64,000 nucleotides of DNA, from assembly GCA_905221615.1 (NCBI GenBank), contig CAJNDT010000941.1, positions 1 through 64,000 of the forward strand, in the 5' to 3' direction. The DNA is from Symbiodinium sp. CCMP2592 (taxonomy: Eukaryota; Sar; Dinophyceae; Suessiales; Symbiodiniaceae). Made by a program: the position numbers and the translations under genes. The notes under the pieces are model-generated. The model was not told the origin of the DNA. It saw only the letters and a program-made list of their open reading frames with translations, and made no database searches. This document shows positions 60,040 through 64,000 of the stretch, in pieces (position 1 is the first letter of the stretch; each line of letters starts with the position of its first letter).

Positions 60040-61936
60040 CACGGCTTGCTGCGAAGCTTTAGACAGTTGGCTCAAAACCGCGGGGTGCGAAGCTACATGG
60101 ATTATTTCAACATCTTTCTCGAGCACCTCGACGGCCTCAGGAACAACCCCATCGACATGAGGACCACGCTGCCGACCTTGCGTTTGCCCTCTGGACCGAG
60201 GACCTCCTCTGGCAGGACTGGGCCTCCATGCATCTGCCCCCTCCGGGTACACCCTTGGCATCTGTCGGAATTTTCGCGGCTGTGACGGAGCAGAGTGGGA
60301 GAGGACACGTACACGACTCTGCAGCGACGTCCAGGGTCGGAGCTGGCTGTATCATCTGACGGGTCCTCGTCAGGGGTGGCACACTCCGAGCCGAGTGCGA
60401 GCCGTACCTTGGGCGAGGACACTGATTCCTCTGAGACCGAGTCGGACGATGCTAACTCTTTGGTGGAAAGGTCTCGGTCGCAACCCCGCAAAACGTCCCG
60501 CCGGCCCTCACAAAGCCTTGTAACAGGAGGTGGTGACCGAACCACGGCACGGGCGCCTACCGTACCGCGCTGTCGCTGGTGGACCAACAAATGGAAGACC
60601 CAGCAGCTATGCAACGGGAGGCGACTGCGGAAGTGGAAACACACTTGGAACAACTGGTGCAGGTAGGGCAGACTGCCCTGGCTGGGGGAACTTGCCCACA
60701 GACTCCGCTGCCGACTCCGGCTACCCCGCGCTGGAAGCATGATGGATCACGGGGTGCGGTGGATATCTGCACGCAGTATGCCAGTCGCTACCTTGAAGAA
60801 CCGGGGCGTGCTTTCCACCCGGGATGGGAGGAGACAGTCCGTCTTCTTGAGCTTGGCATTTACGAGTCGGCGGCGGCCTGTGTCCGCAACTTCCACCGCT
60901 ACCGTGCCCAACGCGCAGCTGGACTCCAGATTGCGCACCCGTCCCTGCCGAACACGGACGCTGAGGAGAGGAGAGGCGCGGTGCAGCTGCCTGCGGATAC
61001 GGACGCCTCCAGTGTCATGCAAGGGCTCAGATCCGCCGAGACAAATGCCCGACCGGGAGCCCTGCTACCGGTGGCTCATGGCCTTGACCACCGCCTGGCC
61101 ACACTAGAGACACCCCTTCGAGTCGGCCGCTCCCTTTATCTTCTACACCAACTTCGACGACACTACGGCGCAGATGTGGACCGAGTGAACTTTCCTGCTG
61201 TGGAAACCCTCGAGGCGGCGCTTGCTGCGCACGCCTGCGCGGATGGCGGGGACGACACTGTCATGGAGCTCGATAATGTGGACACGTCCTTCTTGGCCTC
61301 TTGGTGGGACCAGGTTCGAGCGGTTCTCCCGCCCCGGTGCTGCAGGTGTGGTACCTGTCAACTCCACCCTGACGGTGTCGGAGAGCAACGAGACGGCGAC
61401 GAGGTCCCATGCAGCCACTGAGGAGTGGCTGGAGAGGCAGGAGCTCTTGGCCTGCGAGGACGATGCTCGTCGGTTTGATGAGCATGTGGAGGAGAAGGCT
61501 CGGGCACCACCGAGAACAACTGGCTGCGCAACAGGCTGCCTCTGCGGCGCAGGCATGGGACGACTGGGCCATGTACTCGAGCATGCACGAAGCAGATGAT
61601 GCACGCAAACGTAGAAGGGTGACCGTCGCCGTGGCTTCGCAGCACGAGCCTGGGCCACATATGCGTCACTTCACGGTGCCGGAACAAGGGTGGACACAGG
61701 TCCAGTTCTGGATCGAAGGGGAGGGCAGTGCGTCATCGATGCCTACACCTCCGCCTGGAGCTGGAGCACTTGGTAGTGGAGGTCAGTGGCCTGAAGGAGC
61801 CCTGCTGCAACCCGAACCTGTGGCTCTGGAGGACTCCTTAGCTTCACATGTGGAACGACAGGAGGGAGATCTGCAGTCGAATGCCGGTGCCGATGACTCT
61901 AGAGGAACGACTGGGGCTCGGAAGGACGATGTGTAG
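60040..61936 (+). pseudogene. Interrupted host gene, 3' piece (dinoflagellate repeat-family protein)
   Basis: It continues in frame from 37996: HGLLRSFRQLAQNRGVRSYM, DYFNIFLEHLDGLRNNPIDM. The frame has one TGA (60283), then continues through an acidic Ser-rich linker to ~60640. Next the sense moves to 60579-61421 (MEDPAAMQREATAEVETHLE, QYASRYLEEPGRAFHPGWEE, AAACVRNFHRYRAQ, VGRSLYLLHQLRRHYG), then to 61222-61599 (TEEWLERQELLACEDDARRF), then to 61409-61936 (REQLAAQQAASAAQAWDDWA, KRRRVTVAVASQHEPGPHMR, VPEQGWTQVQFWIE). At least three frame changes and a stop mark a pseudogene. The family is repeated in dinoflagellate genomes; its AWDDWA...RRRVTV end is typical. Function unknown. Confidence 0.65.
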
Positions 61937-62129
61937 TTCGATAGCCTGTGCGAGGCTTGCTCATATCTTTTCCTGGGGTGGCACAGGTGACAACCGGCTA
62001 TACCACACGCCCAGCGGGAGACTGCTTTCAGACTCATTGCGAGGAGGAAAAGGGCCGTTCAAAAAAGCAACTAGAAGACAATTGGCCCGAAAGCATCATT
62101 AGCGAAGAGTTTTGCGCTACGTTATCGAA
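61937..62129. other. Spacer
   Basis: Nothing recognised. Confidence 0.4.
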
Positions 62130-62335
62130 TCCAGTGTATAGGATCATAGAGTCACAGATTCAAAAGCACAAAGTCACAGAGTCAGAGTGTCACGTACAGT
62201 CAAGAGTCATAGAGTCAAAGGGTCATAGAATCATAGAGTCACAGTGAGATAGAGTCACAGAGTCACAGTGTCATAGAGTCATAATGAGATAGAGTCATAG
62301 AGTGATAGAGTCAAAGTGAGAAAGAGTCATAGAGC
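62130..62335. repeat. TCATAGAG/TCACAGAG short tandem repeats (left block)
   Basis: AGAGTCACAG, AGAGTCATAG and AGTGAGATAG units of ~8-10 bp. The same type of repeat recurs at 63555-63745. Confidence 0.9.
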
Positions 62336-63480
62336 TGGAACCAGGCCAATCCCTGTGAAGGATTGCACGGGAACCTTAAAATGTGCAACTTTACCTAGCG
62401 TCTGGTCGAGCGTAAAAAGAAACACAAATAACCTTCCTGTCGAAGCCAGCGGCACCAAACGAAGACTCTGATGCAAGCTTCCGTCGCAGAGGGAGCCCGG
62501 ACTTCCTCCCAAATGCCCGAGTCCTCCTGCTCGAAGTCATTGAAGCACTCCGCTCTGCATCTTGATCTTGGGGCTGATTGGACCCCAACTCCAGCCTCTT
62601 CGATTATACAAGTAAACAAACTTGTATAGGCATAAGTAAAATCTTCATGAGGAGTGCTTTTCCTTGTTTCTAGGATTGGCTTTATGACACGCGGTCTCTT
62701 GTCATTTACGGATTCCACGAGCTTTTCGCAACCTTCTGCAAGAATCCTAGAATGTAGTCCCAAGAAGGAACTACTATGGAGCCTATGGGTAGGGACAGAA
62801 GAGTCGATCAACGCAAGAACTTGATCCCTGTCAAGGGCTGCGCGTCGACCGCAGAATGTGCAACTTTACCTAGCGTTTGGGCGCTCGACCAGGCCAATCC
62901 CTGTGAAGGGTTGTACGGGAACTGTTAAATGTGTAACTTTACCTAGCGTTTGGGCGCTCGACCAGGCCAATCCCTGTGAAGGATTGCACGGGAACCTTAA
63001 AATGTGCAACTTTACCTAGCGTTTGGGCGCTCGGCCAAGCCAATCCCTGTGAAGGGTTGCGGGTCGACCGCAAAATATGCAACTTTACCTAGCGTTTGGG
63101 CGCTCGACCAAGCCAATCCCTGTGAAGGGTTGCACGGGAACCCTAAAATGTGTAACAATGTGTAACTTTACCTAGCGTTTGGGCGCTCGACCAGGCCAAT
63201 CCAAATGCGTAACTTTACCCAGCGTTTGGGCGCTCGACCGAGGCCAATCCCTGTGAAGGGTTGCGCCGCGCGCCTAAAATGTGTAACTTTACCTAACGTT
63301 TGGGCGCTCGACCAGGCCCCAGGCCAATCCCTGTGAAGGGTTGCACGGGCATGCAAAAATGTGCAACTTTACCTAGCGTTTGGGTGCTCGACCAGGCCAA
63401 TCCCTGTGAAGGGTTGCACGGGGCGCCTAGAATGTGTTTGGGCGCTCGACCAGGCCAATCCCTGTGAAGGGTTGCATTCC
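62336..63480. repeat. 73-bp tandem repeat, about nine copies, split by ~430 bp
   Basis: Unit: CTTTACCTAGCGTTTGGGCG, CTCGACCAGGCCAATCCCTG, TGAAGGGTTGCACGGGAACC, then TTAAAATGTGCAA. Copies start at 62389 (partial), ~62867, ~62938, 63010, ~63083, ~63165, ~63212, ~63287 and ~63368. Some are truncated. Between the first and second copies lies ~430 bp (62430-62815) with an antisense 138-codon ORF without recognised domain. Confidence 0.9.
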
Positions 63481-63554
63481 CGATCGATGACGACGGTGCC
63501 ACCCTGGCTTTAAAAGAGAGATTATTTCCCGAGTAGATTCGTAGGATAGAGGAT

Positions 63555-63745
63555 AGAGTCAGAGTCACAGAGTCACAGAGTCATAGTGTCATAGAGTCAA
63601 GTGTCATAGAGTCATAGAGTCATAGTGTCATACAGTTTGTCATAGAGTCAAGTACATAGAGTCATACAGTCACAGAGCCATAGTGTCATAGAGTCATAGA
63701 GTCATGGAGTCATATAGAGTCAAGTGTCATAGAGTCATAGACTCT
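63555..63745. repeat. TCATAGAG short tandem repeats (right block)
   Basis: GAGTCATAGTGTCATAGAGT and variants. After 63745 the motif inverts to CTCTATG(T/A) and TCTATGTCTGTCATC, so the block ends in a partial palindrome. Confidence 0.85.
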
Positions 63746-64000
63746 ATGTACTTCACTCGATGCATGTCATTTATGTTCTCGATTCTATGTCTGTCATCTA
63801 TGTACTTCTCTAACCGGCTCCGCACGGAAGAACCCTTCGCGAGCTAATGTCATGGGGGCCTTTTCTGCGCCTTCGGAGACTAGGGATAGGCTTGACTCCT
63901 TGGGGATTCATGTGCCAGAAAGCCTGGAGGTCGAGCTTTCATTTCAACAAGTAGTTGGGCCCGGGCAGCCTCGTCAAACCACTTTGGCATTCAGAATTCG
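63746..64000. other. Window end, nothing recognised
   Basis: Open plus-strand sequence after ~63830 (CGAGCTAATGTCATGGGGGC) may begin a gene outside the window; no support here. Confidence 0.3.

Noticed and set aside
62395..62811. 138-codon minus-strand ORF between 73-bp repeats
   Set aside because: Starts and ends in repeat-flanked sequence, with no recognisable domain.

Overview
The window looks like nuclear DNA of a dinoflagellate, most likely a Symbiodiniaceae-type genome. This is inference from gene families and layout; no rRNA, tRNA or spliced-leader gene was found. Supporting signs are multi-exon genes with GC-AG introns and G|G junctions, an EF-hand family and a 'WWPG...LLQHGGGGN' family of dinoflagellate type, Ty1/copia and LINE elements with dinoflagellate-type motifs, and many scattered TTTAGGG-like repeats. 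Most of the sequence is mobile or repetitive.

Layout. 0-9.4 kb: a decayed Ty1/copia RT-RNase H, followed on the same strand by a large frameshifted polyprotein with a Tpt1/KptA-like region, a Cys-rich zinc motif and an endonuclease/exonuclease/phosphatase-like region, then a membrane-anchored acidic protein. 9.98-13.4 kb: a ~74-bp (2 x 37) minisatellite array. 14.8-15.6 kb: a long (ACACAG)n-type microsatellite. 16.9-21.0 kb: relics of at least two LINEs, separated by a GGTACC minisatellite. 21.8-24.5 kb: two unrecognised exons (a Cys-rich protein and a multi-pass membrane protein). 28.9-31.7 kb: exons of an EF-hand gene. 32.5-37.1 kb: an apparently intact two-ORF LINE (minus strand) with long target-site duplications.

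The main result is a nest of insertions at 37.7-61.9 kb. A host reading frame (37757-37996) stops at GGGTGGTAAC and resumes in frame after a second copy of the same 10 bp at 60030-60039. Between them lies a ~1.6-kb element, F (37997-39312 plus 59741-60029). F is split in a (TA)n tract by a second element (39313-59740) with inverted ends of the form TGGTCA(G/C)GCG...(C)n...GGATAGGGTGG. Without its own later insertions this second element is ~8.2 kb. It carries, on the minus strand, a RepB-like primase domain, a Cys-rich Stc1-like protein, a DDE integrase and a split OTU protease. Near its right end a reverse copy of the 1.6-kb element, R (47511-48365 plus 59004-59706), has inserted. R is in turn split in a (TA)n tract by a 10.6-kb DNA transposon (48366-59003) with ~31-bp inverted ends beginning CCCAGAG. 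Unbroken copies of that (TA)n junction occur elsewhere in the window and serve as empty sites.

The 10.6-kb transposon carries minus-strand genes: a frameshifted transposase-like gene, a Lys-rich protein, a 16-residue repeat protein, a RING finger, a Gly/Ser repeat protein, a 347-aa protein and an 87-aa zinc-binding protein. After the nest come the rest of the interrupted host pseudogene (60.04-61.94 kb) and a 73-bp tandem repeat flanked by TCATAGAG-type repeats (62.1-63.75 kb).
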